Assembly (NCBI RefSeq): GCF_034366785.1
Contig: NZ_CP112932.1
Coordinates: 744,001-808,000, forward strand
From: Candidatus Trichorickettsia mobilis
Lineage (GTDB): Bacteria > Pseudomonadota > Alphaproteobacteria > Rickettsiales > Rickettsiaceae
Direction: 5' to 3'
Length of the DNA: 64,000 bases
This document shows positions 56,311 through 64,000 of this stretch, piece by piece. A program made the position numbers and the translations under genes. Below the pieces are notes generated by a model, which saw only the letters and a program-made list of their open reading frames with translations, was not told where the DNA came from and did no database searches. Within the stretch, counting starts at the first letter, position 1; each line of letters opens with the position of its first letter.

Positions 56311-57147
56311 TTATTCAATTTCTAATTTATTTATATATTTTTTATGATCATAAAAGTTTTTCATGATAATTGCTGCAGTTTCTTCAATTGATCTTCGAGA
56401 AACATCGATAACTGGCCATCCTTTTTGCTGGCACATACGTTTTACCTGAGTACATTCTTCCTGAACTATTTTTAAATCCGTATAATCGGTTATTTCAGTA
56501 ATTTGTAATAAATTCATTCTTGCTTCTCTAATCTCAATAAGTCTTGCTGGATTAATAACTAAACCAACTATTAATCTTTGATTCAATTGATATAAATATT
56601 CTGGGAATGGAGAATTATAGATATATGGTACGTTAGCAGTTTTAAAACCATTATAGGCTAAATAAACTGCTGTTGGTGTTTTCGATGTTCTTGAAGGACC
56701 TATCAAGATTATATCAGCTTCATTTAGCCCAATAATATTTTGACCATCATCATGCCTGAGAGTATAATCTATCGCATTAACCTTATCAAAATAGCTTGCA
56801 TCAAGCTTAGTACGATTTTGCATTGAAATATCTTCTGCTCCTATTCCTAGCAGCGTTGATATTTCTTTTACGATCTTACCAACAATAGAGATACATGGAA
56901 TTCTTAATTTATAACAAAATTTTTTTAAAATATCTCTTAATTCCGGATTAGAAATAGTATACAACACTATCCCTGGCTTTTGTTGAATTTTTCTTAATAC
57001 TTCATTAAGCAATTCCTTATTCCTAACTAATGGCCAATTATACTCTTTTGCTTTTATATCAGAAAATTGTGATATTGCAGATTTGGCTGCATATTTTACG
57101 GTTTGACCGGAAGATTCTGATATTAAATGTATTATTACTTTTTTCAT
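56311..57147 (-). CDS. ppsR: Pyruvate, phosphate dikinase regulatory protein (DUF299)
   Basis: 278 aa. N-terminal [10 protein letters not shown] and the P-loop-like [15 protein letters not shown] (about 151-165) define the bifunctional kinase/phosphorylase family that reversibly phosphorylates pyruvate phosphate dikinase or PEP synthase. This gene borders the replication origin in Caulobacter and Rickettsia, as here, divergent from hemE. Confidence 0.93.
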   Translation of the reverse strand: MKKVIIHLISESSGQTVKYAAKSAISQFSDIKAKEYNWPLVRNKELLNEVLRKIQQKPGIVLYTISNPELRDILKKFCYKLRIPCISIVGKIVKEISTLLGIGAEDISMQNRTKLDASYFDKVNAIDYTLRHDDGQNIIGLNEADIILIGPSRTSKTPTAVYLAYNGFKTANVPYIYNSPFPEYLYQLNQRLIVGLVINPARLIEIREARMNLLQITEITDYTDLKIVQEECTQVKRMCQQKGWPVIDVSRRSIEETAAIIMKNFYDHKKYINKLEIE

Positions 57148-57542
57148 TAATTTTCACATTTCTTTGTGGATAATTTTATTAAAAGTAAATTATATTAAAG
57201 TTTGTTTTATTCAAAAAAACCACTACATATAGTGGTAATTTACAGTATAAATACTATAAAATTAGTCTATTTTCTTATGTGAATAAATTTGTGTATAACT
57301 ATTAGCTTAGTAAAGCAGACAAGGCTTATCTACATACATTCAAGCCCTTATACACTAATTTATCCACTGTATAAATTAGTAATTAAATAATGTGAAAAAT
57401 ACTTGAAATTGCTGATAGCTACAACAATTCCTAATGTAAAAATATGTTGATAAAGCTGTTGATAAGTTTTAACCTCTCTTTTCCACTGCGTATACTATAA
57501 CAAAATTTTTAACTATATAAATATTATATAATTGAGTAAGTT
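57148..57542. other. Probable replication origin (oriC)
   Basis: 395 bp of AT-rich DNA between divergent ppsR and hemE. Boxes matching TTATNCACA: TGTGGATAA 57165-57173, TGTGAATAA 57278-57286, TGTGTATAA 57290-57298 (all reverse orientation). One-mismatch boxes: TTATCTACA 57326, TTATACACT 57348, TTATCCACT 57360; further TGTTGATAA at 57445 and 57457. Genes to the right run rightwards and those directly left run leftwards. The ppsR-hemE gap is the known origin position in Caulobacter and proposed in Rickettsia prowazekii. Functional status is inferred. Confidence 0.85.
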
Positions 57543-58562
57543 ATGAATTCTATTCTGCAAAAATTTGTTACTAACAATCAGAATACTCCTATTTGGCTAA
57601 TGCGTCAGGCCGGCAGATATTTACCGGAATATCTGAAAATCAGAAGTACAGTTAATAACTTTCTCGATCTTTGTTATGATCAAAATAAAGTGGTAGAGAT
57701 AACGCTACAACCAATAAAAAGGTTTGATCTTTCAGCTGCAATTATCTTTTCCGATATTTTAATTTTACCGCATGCTTTGGGGTGGCAAATAGAATTTGTA
57801 GAAAATATTGGCCCAGTTTTAGCACAATTTAAATCAGCTGCAGATTTTAGGTACCTAGATAATAATGATAGTAAAAAACTACAAATAGTATATGATGCAA
57901 TTGCTAAAACTAAAGCAAATTTACCAAACAATATTCCATTGATAGGCTTTGCTGGAAGCCCTTGGACGGTAGTAAGTTATTTGTTAGAAGGTAAGGGTCA
58001 AAGAGACTTTTTATCAAGTAAAAAATTTATTTATCAAAATCAAAACTTAGCTAAGCAACTTACAAATTTAATTACCGAAAAAACCATTCAACATCTGATA
58101 GAACAGATAAAAGCCGGTGTTGATTTAATTCAACTATTTGATTCCTGGGCAGGAATCTTAAATAATACTGAGTATAATGAATTTGTTATAGAGCCAACAG
58201 TACAAATTGTAACAGCAATTAAAAACATATTTCCCGATATACCAATAATAGGTTTTCCTAAAGGGTCTGGTTTTTTATATGAGAAATATATTACTGATGT
58301 TACTGTTGATGTAATTGGAGTAGATCAGTCGGTGCCAATAAGTTGCATGAGAAAATGGCAGGATAAAATCATAGTACAAGGAAATCTTGATCCGGTAATA
58401 TTGCTGACTACCAAAGAGATTATAGCGCAAAAAGCCGATGAAATTTTGTCAAATTTATCAAAAGGAAATTTTATATTTAATTTAGGACATGGAATTTTAC
58501 CACAGACTAAGCTTGAAAATGTTGAATTTTTAGTTAATTATGTCAGAGAATACCGATATTAG
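57543..58562 (+). CDS. hemE: Uroporphyrinogen decarboxylase
   Basis: 339 aa. The N-terminal [20 protein letters not shown] (about 15-34) is the substrate-binding signature, followed by [12 protein letters not shown] and [16 protein letters not shown]; catalytic Asp is in IIFSDIL. It converts uroporphyrinogen III to coproporphyrinogen III. First gene of a hemE-hemH-hemJ unit; overlaps hemH by 23 bp. GAGTAAG precedes the ATG. Confidence 0.97.
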   Translation: MNSILQKFVTNNQNTPIWLMRQAGRYLPEYLKIRSTVNNFLDLCYDQNKVVEITLQPIKRFDLSAAIIFSDILILPHALGWQIEFVENIGPVLAQFKSAADFRYLDNNDSKKLQIVYDAIAKTKANLPNNIPLIGFAGSPWTVVSYLLEGKGQRDFLSSKKFIYQNQNLAKQLTNLITEKTIQHLIEQIKAGVDLIQLFDSWAGILNNTEYNEFVIEPTVQIVTAIKNIFPDIPIIGFPKGSGFLYEKYITDVTVDVIGVDQSVPISCMRKWQDKIIVQGNLDPVILLTTKEIIAQKADEILSNLSKGNFIFNLGHGILPQTKLENVEFLVNYVREYRY

Positions 58563-59619
58563 AAAAGCAGAGAAGGTTGCAATAGTTTTATTCAATTTAG
58601 GCGGTCCAGATAGTTTAAATTCTGTACAATCTTTTCTGTTCAATTTATTTTATGATCCGGCAATCATTAAGCTACCTAACCCATTACGCTTTTTAATTGC
58701 CAAACTAATTTCATTTATTAGAGCTGAAAAAGCTAAAGCAATATATGCTTTAATCGGTAATAAATCTCCTATTTTAGAAGAAACAATTTTACAAAAAAAA
58801 GCATTAGCTGATTTATTATCACAAAAAATAACTACAAAGTTTGAGATTTTTATCTCTATGCGCCATTGGCATCCAAGAGCTTACACAGTAATAGATCAAA
58901 TAAAACAATATCAGCCGCAAGAAATAATATTATTACCGCTATATCCGCAATTTTCTACTACCACTACTGGCTCTGCAATTAACGAATTTCGTAATCTAAT
59001 CAATAAGAGTGAAATTAATAAAGAAGTTCCAATAAAAACCATTTGTTGCTACAGCAGTGAAAGCGATTATATAAAAGCTCATCTTATATTAATTAAGCAA
59101 GCAATAGCAGCAATAAAAGACGATGCAAAATTTCGTATATTGTTTTCTGCTCATTCATTACCAGTAAAGATTATCAATGAAGGAGATCCATATCAATGGC
59201 AAATTGAGCAAACGGTAAAGCAGATAATAGCTGAGATAAATATTAAAGATCTTGATTATAGAATTAGTTATCAAAGTAAAGTTGGACCGGTAGAGTGGTT
59301 AAAACCAACTACTGAAGATGAGATTAAAAATGCTGGAATCGAAAACAAATCTTTAATTGTAGTACCAATAGCCTTTGTATCTGAACATGTAGAAACTTTG
59401 GTAGAGCTTGATATAGAATATGGCAATATCGCAAATCTTTATCAAATACAGTATATTAGGATAGCAACTTTGAGAATAAGCGAATTATTTATTAATAGTC
59501 TTGCGAATATTATTCAGAGATTTATAAATAATAATGTAAATGATATTTGTTCTAGCAGTAGTTTAACAAAAATATGCCCAGACAAATTTGTAAAATGCCC
59601 ATGCAATGTTCAAACTTAA
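58540..59619 (+). CDS. hemH: Ferrochelatase
   Basis: 359 aa. [21 protein letters not shown] opening, catalytic His in [11 protein letters not shown], and [18 protein letters not shown]-like segment ([12 protein letters not shown]) define the family, which inserts ferrous iron into protoporphyrin IX. The C-terminal tail contains four cysteines (DIC, KIC, KCPC), a possible [2Fe-2S] site as known in some ferrochelatases. Overlaps hemE by 23 bp. Confidence 0.96.
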   Translation: MSENTDIRKAEKVAIVLFNLGGPDSLNSVQSFLFNLFYDPAIIKLPNPLRFLIAKLISFIRAEKAKAIYALIGNKSPILEETILQKKALADLLSQKITTKFEIFISMRHWHPRAYTVIDQIKQYQPQEIILLPLYPQFSTTTTGSAINEFRNLINKSEINKEVPIKTICCYSSESDYIKAHLILIKQAIAAIKDDAKFRILFSAHSLPVKIINEGDPYQWQIEQTVKQIIAEINIKDLDYRISYQSKVGPVEWLKPTTEDEIKNAGIENKSLIVVPIAFVSEHVETLVELDIEYGNIANLYQIQYIRIATLRISELFINSLANIIQRFINNNVNDICSSSSLTKICPDKFVKCPCNVQT

Positions 59620-59637
59620 ATTAATAGGAAATAATTA

Positions 59638-60075
59638 ATGGATAATTATTATTCATGGTTCAAAGTATTACATATTTTTGCGGTAATTTCATGGATGGTA
59701 GGTTTATTATATTTACCAAGAATCTATGTATATCACACTAGAGTATCTAGAGATTCAGAAGCAGACAAAATTTTTCAGCTGATGGAATATCGTTTATTAA
59801 AAATCATCATGAATCCAGCAATGATCATGACTTTTATTTTTGGTTTAATCAATGCTCATATATATGGCTTTGTTGCTTTAGGCGTATGGTTTCATATAAA
59901 AATAACAGCAGTATTAGGGCTCTCTTGTATTCACGGATTACTGGCAAAATGGAGAAAAGATTTTGCCAATGGTACGAACAAACATTCAGAAAAATTTTAT
60001 CGTATCATTAATGAAATACCAGCAATATTAATGCTGGTTGCTATTATCATGGTGATCATAAAACCGTTTGAGTAG
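59638..60075 (+). CDS. hemJ: Protoporphyrinogen IX oxidase HemJ
   Basis: 145 aa with four membrane helices. Conserved HIFAVISWMVGLLYLPRIYVYH (two of the essential His) and KPFE end fit HemJ (UPF0093), the membrane protoporphyrinogen oxidase of many alphaproteobacteria. Starts 18 bp after hemH with AGGAAA before the ATG. It completes three late heme steps together with hemE and hemH. Confidence 0.93.
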   Translation: MDNYYSWFKVLHIFAVISWMVGLLYLPRIYVYHTRVSRDSEADKIFQLMEYRLLKIIMNPAMIMTFIFGLINAHIYGFVALGVWFHIKITAVLGLSCIHGLLAKWRKDFANGTNKHSEKFYRIINEIPAILMLVAIIMVIIKPFE

Positions 60076-60109
60076 TCCTAATTAAAAACACCGAAGCTCC
60101 AGTTCTAGC

Positions 60110-60258
60110 CGTCATTGCAAGCTGATATATCCCCACGAAAATTGTTGCTAAGTGTGGATGACTTTATGGGTTCGGAATGACACTAAACTAGGTGCTCGGG
60201 ATCTTATATATCTAACTTAGCAACAATTTTCGTGAGGATATATCAGCTCGCAATGACG
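60110..60258. repeat. Palindromic element, CGTCATTGC family
   Basis: 149 bp. CGTCATTGCAAGCTGATATA and its mirror TATATCAGCTCGCAATGACG form arms that extend about 43 bp with few mismatches to AATTGTTGCTAAG. Sits 35 bp after hemJ and could end the heme transcript. Confidence 0.85.
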
Positions 60259-60343
60259 TAGAAACGGGAGTTTCTGACAATTTTAATGGCAACTCGCATT
60301 ATTTAATATTTTTACCTTAAAGCACTTAGTGCGTATTTCTTAA

Positions 60344-60832
60344 ATGATATACTGGCCATCTTATGATTCATTTAAGATGGTATGTTTTGTGCAACGTAGA
60401 GATCTTTACATAGAAAAACACTATAATCCAGCCTACCACAAAGCTTTTGTAGCATATCTAAGATATGGTACAGCAATCACAGTGCCATATTATGTAATTA
60501 AGGCGGCGTCACCAGAGCATTACATATGGCGTACTCAAGAAGATAATAAAGTCCGATTAACGCACGCTGCCAATAATGGCAAAGTCTTCGCTTGGGATAA
60601 ACCACCTGCTACGGGTCATCCGGGGCAACAACGTAACTGCCGATGTTGGGCTGAGCCGGTAATGGTAATCATTGAAGATTTGAGTAAAGTCGAAGCATTG
60701 ATAAAAATGACCGATACTAAAACCTGGCCAGAACCGCCTATTAATGGTATATTAAGAGAGGGTTTAGCTTCAAAAACAAAGCCTCGTAATAGAAAAGAAA
60801 AAAGCCTATATGATCAATATGGAGGTGAGTGA
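60344..60832 (+). CDS. Phage head (MuF-like) domain protein, truncated toxin carrier
   Basis: 162 aa. Only the C-terminal part of a phage minor-head/MuF protein is present: YIEKHYNPAYHKAF, then YIWRTQEDNKVRLTHA, FAWDKPPATGHPGQQ and NCRCWAEP. In MuF-type polymorphic toxins this region precedes a C-terminal toxin. The TGA at 60830-60832 lies in frame with a downstream domain (see 60833-61015), so the protein is probably cut short. The start is uncertain; an ATG at 60380 is an alternative. Confidence 0.7.
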   Translation: MIYWPSYDSFKMVCFVQRRDLYIEKHYNPAYHKAFVAYLRYGTAITVPYYVIKAASPEHYIWRTQEDNKVRLTHAANNGKVFAWDKPPATGHPGQQRNCRCWAEPVMVIIEDLSKVEALIKMTDTKTWPEPPINGILREGLASKTKPRNRKEKSLYDQYGGE

Positions 60833-61015
60833 CGCCCGCATATAGACAGCGGTCATAATATACATTGGGATTATAAGGCTTCAGGAAGATGTTCAAGCTG
60901 GATGAACATTCCGATAAATAATTTACCAATTTTAAAAGAAGGATGGCAATATGTTAAAAATGAAATGTTTTCCAGAGTTCAAAGGAGCAACTCATTTGGT
61001 TATAGCTGGAGGTGA
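60833..61015 (+). pseudogene. Stranded polymorphic-toxin domain after an in-frame TGA
   Basis: The same frame as the MuF-like gene continues after the stop for 60 codons, RPHIDSGHNIHWDYKASGRC, then SWMNIPINNLPIL, ending at TGA 61013-61015. The H..H.HWDY and W..IPI..LP pattern reminds me of C-terminal nuclease toxins of the type 37-like group, but I cannot confirm the family. The upstream codon context (GGE-stop-RPH) fits a Trp codon changed to TGA. It overlaps the immunity-like gene start at 60951. Confidence 0.6.
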
Positions 61016-61340
61016 CGAAGATTATGCGCATGCTGGTAAAATTTTAACTAAGAAATTAGCTAACAAAGAAGCAATATTTTTAAATAATCCTGAGTTTGTC
61101 ATCTATTACCCTACTCCCTTAATTACAAAGGATGTACAAAACTTGCCTCTAACAAAAGAAGAGAGTCAGGAATTACTTGCTATTTTTGAGGATTTTAGTA
61201 CAAGACATGGTGGTGCATGTCATGATTACTTTGATATAGAAGTACTTCCTGAAATAGAACTACTGATTTCATACTTGGAGTATGATGATCAGCTATTTAC
61301 TGATGATCGGTGGTATCACAAATTTAATGGAACTAGTTAA
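60951..61340 (+). CDS. Immunity-like protein, copy 1
   Basis: 129 aa, family not recognised. AAGGA lies nine bases before the ATG, supporting this start. Soluble, acidic towards the end (EYDDQLFTDDRWY). It follows and overlaps the stranded toxin region and is duplicated in the next gene, a common layout for immunity proteins. Segments such as LVIAGGDEDYAHAGKILTKK and NNPEFVIYYPTPLITKD are almost identical to copy 2. Confidence 0.65.
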   Translation: MLKMKCFPEFKGATHLVIAGGDEDYAHAGKILTKKLANKEAIFLNNPEFVIYYPTPLITKDVQNLPLTKEESQELLAIFEDFSTRHGGACHDYFDIEVLPEIELLISYLEYDDQLFTDDRWYHKFNGTS

Positions 61341-61391
61341 ATATTCTTCTGTAATCTATTTTAAAATTATAAATAAATAATATAGGCATCT

Positions 61392-61811
61392 ATGTCTGCA
61401 GTACGTGAATATTATAGATATTCTCCCATAGAGAAAAACAGTAATATGTTGAAGATGAAATGTATTCCAGAGTTTGAAGGACCTATAACTATGCTAGTAA
61501 TAGCTGGAGGTGACGAAGATTATGCGCATGCCAGTAAAATTTTAACTAAGAAATTGGCTAACAAAGAAGCTATATTCTTAAATAATCCTGAGTTTGTCAT
61601 CTATTACCCTAGCCCTCTAATTACAAAAGATATACAAAACTTGCCTCTAACAAAAGAAGAGTGTGAGGGATTACTTGCTATTTTTGAGCGCTATGGGTCG
61701 AGAGGTGGTGGTGCATGCCATAACTATTTTGATATAGAAGTGCTTCCAGAAATAGAACTACTGATTTCATACCTGGAGTATAATGATAAAATATTTACTG
61801 ATGATGATTGA
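61392..61811 (+). CDS. Immunity-like protein, copy 2
   Basis: 139 aa from the ATG at 61392, or 121 aa from the ATG at 61446, which aligns with the start of copy 1 (MLKMKC). Most residues after that match copy 1, with changes such as ILTKKLANKEAIFLNNPEF kept and FEDFSTRHGGAC versus FERYGSRGGGAC. Tandem duplicates that diverge slightly suggest defence against more than one toxin variant. Confidence 0.65.
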   Translation: MSAVREYYRYSPIEKNSNMLKMKCIPEFEGPITMLVIAGGDEDYAHASKILTKKLANKEAIFLNNPEFVIYYPSPLITKDIQNLPLTKEECEGLLAIFERYGSRGGGACHNYFDIEVLPEIELLISYLEYNDKIFTDDD

Positions 61812-61863
61812 GATCATTCAAACAAATTAAATTGACCTGTTTAATAAAAAATGGTGTAATAAT

Positions 61864-62082
61864 ATGACGGTAATTAGCACGCAAATACCAGAAAGACTAT
61901 ATTCTTCCTTATCTCAGGTTGCAAAGCAACTAGATCGATCAAAATCCTACCTTATCAGAGAAGCGCTTGAAATTTATTTACAGGAACTACTAAAGGGAGT
62001 AGAAGATTGTAGTGGAAGTAAAAAATTAAAACAAAAAAATTTGAATAGAGCTAAATTAATACAAAATTATGACTATACTTAA
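61864..62082 (+). CDS. Ribbon-helix-helix (CopG-like) antitoxin or regulator
   Basis: 72 aa. TVISTQIPERLYSSLSQVAK and LDRSKSYLIREALEIYLQE give the beta strand and two helices of a ribbon-helix-helix DNA-binding protein, as in CopG/RelB-type antitoxins. No toxin gene (RelE/ParE) follows; instead the stop overlaps the def gene by 14 bp. Orphan antitoxin or a small repressor. Confidence 0.75.
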   Translation: MTVISTQIPERLYSSLSQVAKQLDRSKSYLIREALEIYLQELLKGVEDCSGSKKLKQKNLNRAKLIQNYDYT

Positions 62083-62599
62083 TGTAATAACAGCGCCAGA
62101 TCCAATTTTAAAAGAAAAATCTGCTGTTGTAGGACAAGTAGATGACAATGTCAGAAAATTAATGGATGATATGTTAGTAACAATGTATCATGACCATGGT
62201 GTTGGTCTTTCTGCAGTACAGGTTGGAATATTGCAAAGAATTTTAGTGATTGATTTACAGGATGATAATGATCAAAGTGAAAGAGAGCAAGGTTTTTTTC
62301 CACTTTTTATGGCTAATCCTGAAATTATCGAGCAATCTACAGAATTGGTGCTAGCAACAGAAGGATGCCTATCTTTGCCTGAACAAAGAGTTGAAATAGC
62401 AAGGCCGGATAGTATCAAGACTAAATTTCTGGATTATACCAACAAGTCGCAAGAAATTACAGTTAGTGGTTGGTTGGCTAGGGCAATTCAACATGAGATA
62501 GATCACTTAAATGGTAAGTTATTAGTAGATTACTTAAGCAATATAAAGCGCGATGTAGCCTTACGCAAACTTAAGAAATTAAAGAAGAATTGTTTGTGA
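62069..62599 (+). CDS. def: Peptide deformylase
   Basis: 176 aa. The three zinc-site motifs are present: GVGLSAVQVG, EGCLSLPEQ and QHEIDHLNGKL. It removes the formyl group from nascent proteins. Pairs with fmt, whose start overlaps its stop as GTGA. Start overlaps the antitoxin gene. Confidence 0.97.
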   Translation: MTILNVITAPDPILKEKSAVVGQVDDNVRKLMDDMLVTMYHDHGVGLSAVQVGILQRILVIDLQDDNDQSEREQGFFPLFMANPEIIEQSTELVLATEGCLSLPEQRVEIARPDSIKTKFLDYTNKSQEITVSGWLARAIQHEIDHLNGKLLVDYLSNIKRDVALRKLKKLKKNCL

Positions 62600-63531
62600 A
62601 AGTAATTTTTATGGGTACGCCAGAGTTTGCGATACCGGCTCTAAGTGAACTCATTAATTCACAAACAAATCAAGTAGTGGCAGTCTTTACTGCTGCGCCA
62701 AAACCTCAAAATCGAGGGTTAAAGCAAGTTTATTCGCCAGTGCATATATTAGCAGAAAATCATCACATACCTGTCTATACTCCAAATAGTTTAAAAAAAA
62801 CTGAAGTAATTGAACTAATAACATGTATAGAAGCAGATATTATAGTGGTGGCGGCCTACGGATTTTTAATTCCTAAAGAAATTTTATATGCTAAAAAATA
62901 CGGATCTATTAACATTCACCCTTCTGCCTTACCAAAATATCGCGGAGCTGCTCCTTTGCAGCGAACTATAGTAAACGGTGAACAAGAAACCGCAATTTGT
63001 ATAATGCAAATGGACGAGGGGTTGGATACTGGCGATATAATTTTACAGGAGAAACTAGCGCTTAGTCCAAAGATAACTTTTTCAGAATTACATGATCAAT
63101 GCGCTGCTATTGGTGCCAGGCTTCTTATAAAAACTCTAGCAGAATATACAACTTTACCTAAAATTCCTCAAGATAATAACCAAATTATCTATGCTCATAA
63201 GTTAAAGAAAGAAGAAAGCAGAATTAATTGGGAAGAATCTGCTGATAAATTAGATTGTAAAATTCGTGGTATGAATCCATGGCCAGGAGTATATTTTGAA
63301 TATAAAGAAAAGATTATTAAAATACTAGAAGCTGATTTTGATAATCAGGAACATAATTTTATGCCAGGAACAGTAGTCAATAATGATTTAAAAATTGCTT
63401 GTGGCCAGGGCTTCTTGATAATAAAAAAATTACAACAGGCCGGTAAAAAAGTACTGATGATCAAAGATTTTTTACGAGGAGAGCCAATTTTAGCAGGAAC
63501 AAAGTTGGTAAAAGATGAACATAGCAATTAA
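62596..63531 (+). CDS. fmt: Methionyl-tRNA formyltransferase
   Basis: 311 aa from the GTG at 62596 overlapping the def stop; an upstream TTG at 62590 is less likely. VIFMGTPEFAIPAL, NIHPSALPKYRGAAPLQR (catalytic Asn, His) and the C-terminal OB-like domain are typical. Adds formyl to initiator Met-tRNA. Stop overlaps the gap start by 17 bp. Confidence 0.96.
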   Translation: MKVIFMGTPEFAIPALSELINSQTNQVVAVFTAAPKPQNRGLKQVYSPVHILAENHHIPVYTPNSLKKTEVIELITCIEADIIVVAAYGFLIPKEILYAKKYGSINIHPSALPKYRGAAPLQRTIVNGEQETAICIMQMDEGLDTGDIILQEKLALSPKITFSELHDQCAAIGARLLIKTLAEYTTLPKIPQDNNQIIYAHKLKKEESRINWEESADKLDCKIRGMNPWPGVYFEYKEKIIKILEADFDNQEHNFMPGTVVNNDLKIACGQGFLIIKKLQQAGKKVLMIKDFLRGEPILAGTKLVKDEHSN

Positions 63532-64000
63532 CGGGCTTGGCCGTATTGGTAGATTAGTATTTAGGTCAGCAATTGCTAGAGGTGATCATCAAATTGTTGC
63601 GCTAAACACCCCCAGTGACATCTCAACAGTTTGCCACTTAATAAATTATGATTCCATTCATGGTAGATCAGATATAATTGCTAAAGCAGGAGATAGGCAC
63701 TTAATTATTCAAGATCAACAAATTCCAGTTTTTCATCATCAGAGCCCAGCAGATATTCCATGGAAAGATTTTGACGTGGATATAGTGCTTGAATGTTCTG
63801 GTAAGTTTACGGATAAGAATAAAGCTGCTTTTCATTTAGCTAGTGGAGCTAAGAAAGTAATAATTTCTGCTCCAGCTGTTGATGTTGATAAAATTATTAT
63901 TATCGGTATAAATCATCAAGATATAGCAAAAAATGACGATATTATTTCTATAGGCTCATGTACTACTAATGCTTTAGTACCGGTGGCCAAGGTTTTACAT
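63515..64000 (+). CDS. gap: Glyceraldehyde-3-phosphate dehydrogenase (partial)
   Basis: The first 162 codons; it runs off the window. Starts ATGAACATAGCAATTAACGG at 63515, giving INGLGRIGRLVFR (NAD-binding Rossmann motif), ECSGKFTDK, and GSCTTNALVPVAKVL with the catalytic Cys. Overlaps fmt. Classical Rickettsia lack glycolysis as I recall, while some other Rickettsiales keep gap, so the presence is informative. Erythrose-4-phosphate dehydrogenase is the alternative for this fold, and the C-terminal half is needed to decide. Confidence 0.9.
   Translation, partial: MNIAINGLGRIGRLVFRSAIARGDHQIVALNTPSDISTVCHLINYDSIHGRSDIIAKAGDRHLIIQDQQIPVFHHQSPADIPWKDFDVDIVLECSGKFTDKNKAAFHLASGAKKVIISAPAVDVDKIIIIGINHQDIAKNDDIISIGSCTTNALVPVAKVLH

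Noticed and set aside
60830-60832. TGA read as tryptophan by an altered genetic code
   Set aside because: Genes such as addB, clpX and hemH use TGG for Trp and TGA or other codons as ordinary stops, so the standard code holds.
60741-60929. Minus-strand 62-aa frame over the toxin region
   Set aside because: The plus strand carries recognisable toxin-like codons through the TGA; the minus frame has no family or start signal.

Overview
The window looks like a chromosomal segment of an obligate intracellular alphaproteobacterium of the family Rickettsiaceae (Rickettsia or a sister genus such as Megaira or Tisiphia; the genus cannot be fixed from sequence alone). The reasons are an AT-rich genome with long decayed spacers, a Tlc-type ATP/ADP translocase, a homologue of the Rickettsia surface-cell antigen Sca4, a VirB2-like pilin, a DUF2608 protein, many short palindromic elements including one inside a reading frame, and the gene order ppsR / AT-rich gap / hemE-hemH-hemJ that marks the replication origin in Caulobacter and Rickettsia.

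Layout. 0.3-3.7 kb: FKBP-like isomerase, aspartokinase, DUF1653 protein and CPBP protease on the plus strand. 3.7-7.3 kb (minus): a signalling module of PAS histidine kinase, response regulator with a class III cyclase domain, and an MBL-fold hydrolase. 7.4-14.0 kb (minus): a four-gene candidate effector block (coiled coil, Sca4 homologue, glycine-zipper membrane protein, pentapeptide-repeat protein). 14-23.4 kb: IS110 remnant, RND pump, fluoride channel, ATP/ADP translocase, PrmA, MrpF-like protein, glutathione peroxidase and UbiH-like hydroxylase. 23.6-27.3 kb: an ABC importer with two paralogous binding proteins. 27.7-36.7 kb: tRNA-Cys, xerD, ABC exporter, OPA-family transporter, glycosyltransferase, DUF2608 protein, a membrane-fusion protein and VirB2. 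37-41.8 kb: nuoF, rsmA, an MscS channel and type 1 idi. 42.2-48.7 kb (minus): a giant pentapeptide/helical protein broken by a frameshift and a divergent Fic-like protein. 49.3-57.1 kb: tRNA-Arg, clpX, clpP, a VOC protein, addB and ppsR (minus). 57.15-57.54 kb: probable oriC. 57.5-64 kb (plus): hemE-hemH-hemJ, a phage-head/toxin relic with two immunity-like genes, a ribbon-helix-helix antitoxin, def, fmt and the start of gap.

The spacers are dominated by imperfect palindromes of about 60-275 bp that fall into a few families defined by their ends (TAGACCTC, GAGCCTGTC, CTAAGATGG, GTTCGCAGAAA, CGTCATTGC). Some have been recruited into genes: one lies in frame inside addB, another provides the addB C-terminus and stop, one provides the stop of the VOC gene, and one end sits where the nuoF ribosome-binding site is expected. 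The least ordinary coding content is the effector-like block with sca4, the giant repeat protein, the Fic-like protein, the kinase/cyclase/hydrolase module, and the toxin-immunity remnant about 3 kb from the origin.
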